Assembly (NCBI GenBank): GCA_031287975.1
Contig: JAITSF010000058.1
Span: 1-5,795, forward strand
DNA from: Candidatus Nomurabacteria bacterium
GTDB taxonomy: Bacteria; Patescibacteriota; Saccharimonadia; Saccharimonadales; Saccharimonadaceae
Length of the DNA stretch: 5,795 nucleotides
Reading direction: 5' to 3'
Positions 5,125 through 5,795 of the stretch are shown here, piece by piece. A model generated the notes under the pieces. That model was not told the origin of the DNA, did no database searches, and saw only the letters and a program-made list of their open reading frames with translations. How positions within the stretch are numbered: position 1 is the first letter of the stretch; each line of letters starts with the position of its first letter. The position numbers were made by a program, and so were the translations under genes.

Positions 5125-5795
5125 ATGAAAAAGGTACTGGTGTTCGATTTAGACGACACTTTGACACTTGCTAAATCGCCCATTGAACAGCCAATGTTGG
5201 GAATTTTTGAGCAGTTGCTCGCTAAATATGAGCTCTGTGTCATCTCTGGCGCAATGTTTAGCCAGATAAAAAAACAGGTGATTGACCACCTGCCGGCACA
5301 CAACTTGGAACATCTGCATATTATGGCTAGTCAAGGCACTAAGTATTGGCGGCTGTCGGGTGATGAGTGGCAAGCGATTTATGCTGATGACCTGCCCAAA
5401 GAAAAAATCCAACAGATTTTTCAAGTTTTAGAAGAATCCGCCAAACAAGTCGGCTACTGGGAAGAACACCCAGCCGGAGAAATTATCGAAAATCGCGACA
5501 ATACCCAAGTTACCATGTCGGCGATTGGTCAAAAAGCCGCCCAAGAAACCAAATACGCTTGGGATCCTGACCACAAAAAACGCGAAGCTATTATCGCTAT
5601 CGCCAAACAAAAAATGCCGGATATGGAGTTCGGTATCGGGGGAACAACCTCGATCGACGTAACAATGCCTGGGGTCAACAAAGCCTACGGCGTGCGCAAA
5701 TTGATGGAGCAGCTAAAGATTACTAAGGCTGATATTTTGTTCTTTGGCGACATGGTGCAACCCGGCGGCAACGACCGTCCGGTGGTCGATATGGG
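5125..5795 (+). CDS. HAD-IIB hydrolase, phosphomannomutase-like, 3' end beyond the window
   Basis: The visible 223 codons hold all four HAD motifs: DLDDTL (8-13) with nucleophile D8 and acid/base D10; ISGA (40-43) with the motif II Ser; K186 in NKAYGVRKL as the motif III lysine; and FFGD with D209. The cap region is of the C2b type, and the closing block FFGD..QPGGND (206-217) with GGTTSIDVT and TQVTMSAIGQ is typical of eukaryotic-type phosphomannomutases (PMM1/PMM2: FFGD...GGND). Such enzymes interconvert mannose-6-phosphate and mannose-1-phosphate for GDP-mannose; others in this clade are sugar-phosphate phosphatases. I infer a cytosolic sugar-phosphate enzyme and cannot choose between mutase and phosphatase. 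Only a short C-terminal piece should be missing. The start is set by AAGGAGG. It shares a palindromic control region with the divergent amidinotransferase-fold gene. Confidence 0.85.
   Translation, partial: MKKVLVFDLDDTLTLAKSPIEQPMLGIFEQLLAKYELCVISGAMFSQIKKQVIDHLPAHNLEHLHIMASQGTKYWRLSGDEWQAIYADDLPKEKIQQIFQVLEESAKQVGYWEEHPAGEIIENRDNTQVTMSAIGQKAAQETKYAWDPDHKKREAIIAIAKQKMPDMEFGIGGTTSIDVTMPGVNKAYGVRKLMEQLKITKADILFFGDMVQPGGNDRPVVDM

Noticed and set aside
5149..5610. Minus-strand ORFs opposite the HAD gene
   Set aside because: They lie antisense to HAD motifs and have no promoter or Shine-Dalgarno; the plus-strand frame is open through the window end with all catalytic motifs.
1..5795. CRISPR array, tRNA/rRNA genes, toxin-antitoxin or defence cassette
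   Set aside because: No direct repeats with regular spacers, no cloverleaf or rRNA-like segments, and no recognisable defence or toxin families were seen on either strand.

Overview
The window looks like a piece of a small Patescibacteria/CPR genome, most likely Saccharibacteria (TM7)-like. This is an inference from several traits: compact gene packing with short spacers, moderate G+C genes separated by AT-rich promoters, a Mur ligase of the MurE type without the usual N-terminal domain, and start codons sitting directly behind -10 elements. All stops seen in confident genes are TAA or TAG, with no internal TGA, so the sequence does not separate the standard code from a TGA-reassigned code.

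Layout. Bases 2-106 (+) are the tail of an unidentified protein cut by the window edge. Facing it are three genes on the minus strand: a degenerate pentapeptide-like hypothetical protein (2160-2594), tsaD (1123-2127; tRNA t6A synthesis) and a FemAB/FemX-type aminoacyltransferase (145-1077). Each has its own -10 element although they lie head to tail. A gap of about 245 bases with a doubtful 59-codon ORF separates them from a plus-strand MurE-like ligase (2841-4148). Convergent to it is a dimethylargininase/amidinotransferase-fold protein (4238-5080, minus). Divergent from that is a HAD-IIB phosphomannomutase-like gene (from 5125, plus), which runs off the right edge.

How the genes relate. MurE and FemAB both build the peptidoglycan stem and cross-bridge. 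TsaD is housekeeping. The amidinotransferase-fold and HAD proteins share one 85-base-scale control region and may be co-controlled.

The most notable signals are regulatory. Four minus-strand start codons lie only 6-7 bases after a good -10 hexamer and lack a usable Shine-Dalgarno, implying leaderless mRNAs. Between the last two genes is a perfect 22-base palindrome that places one extended -10 (TGTTACAAT) on each strand. It would give a leaderless transcript leftward and a short leader with a strong Shine-Dalgarno rightward. No defence system, CRISPR array, RNA gene or intact mobile element was seen.
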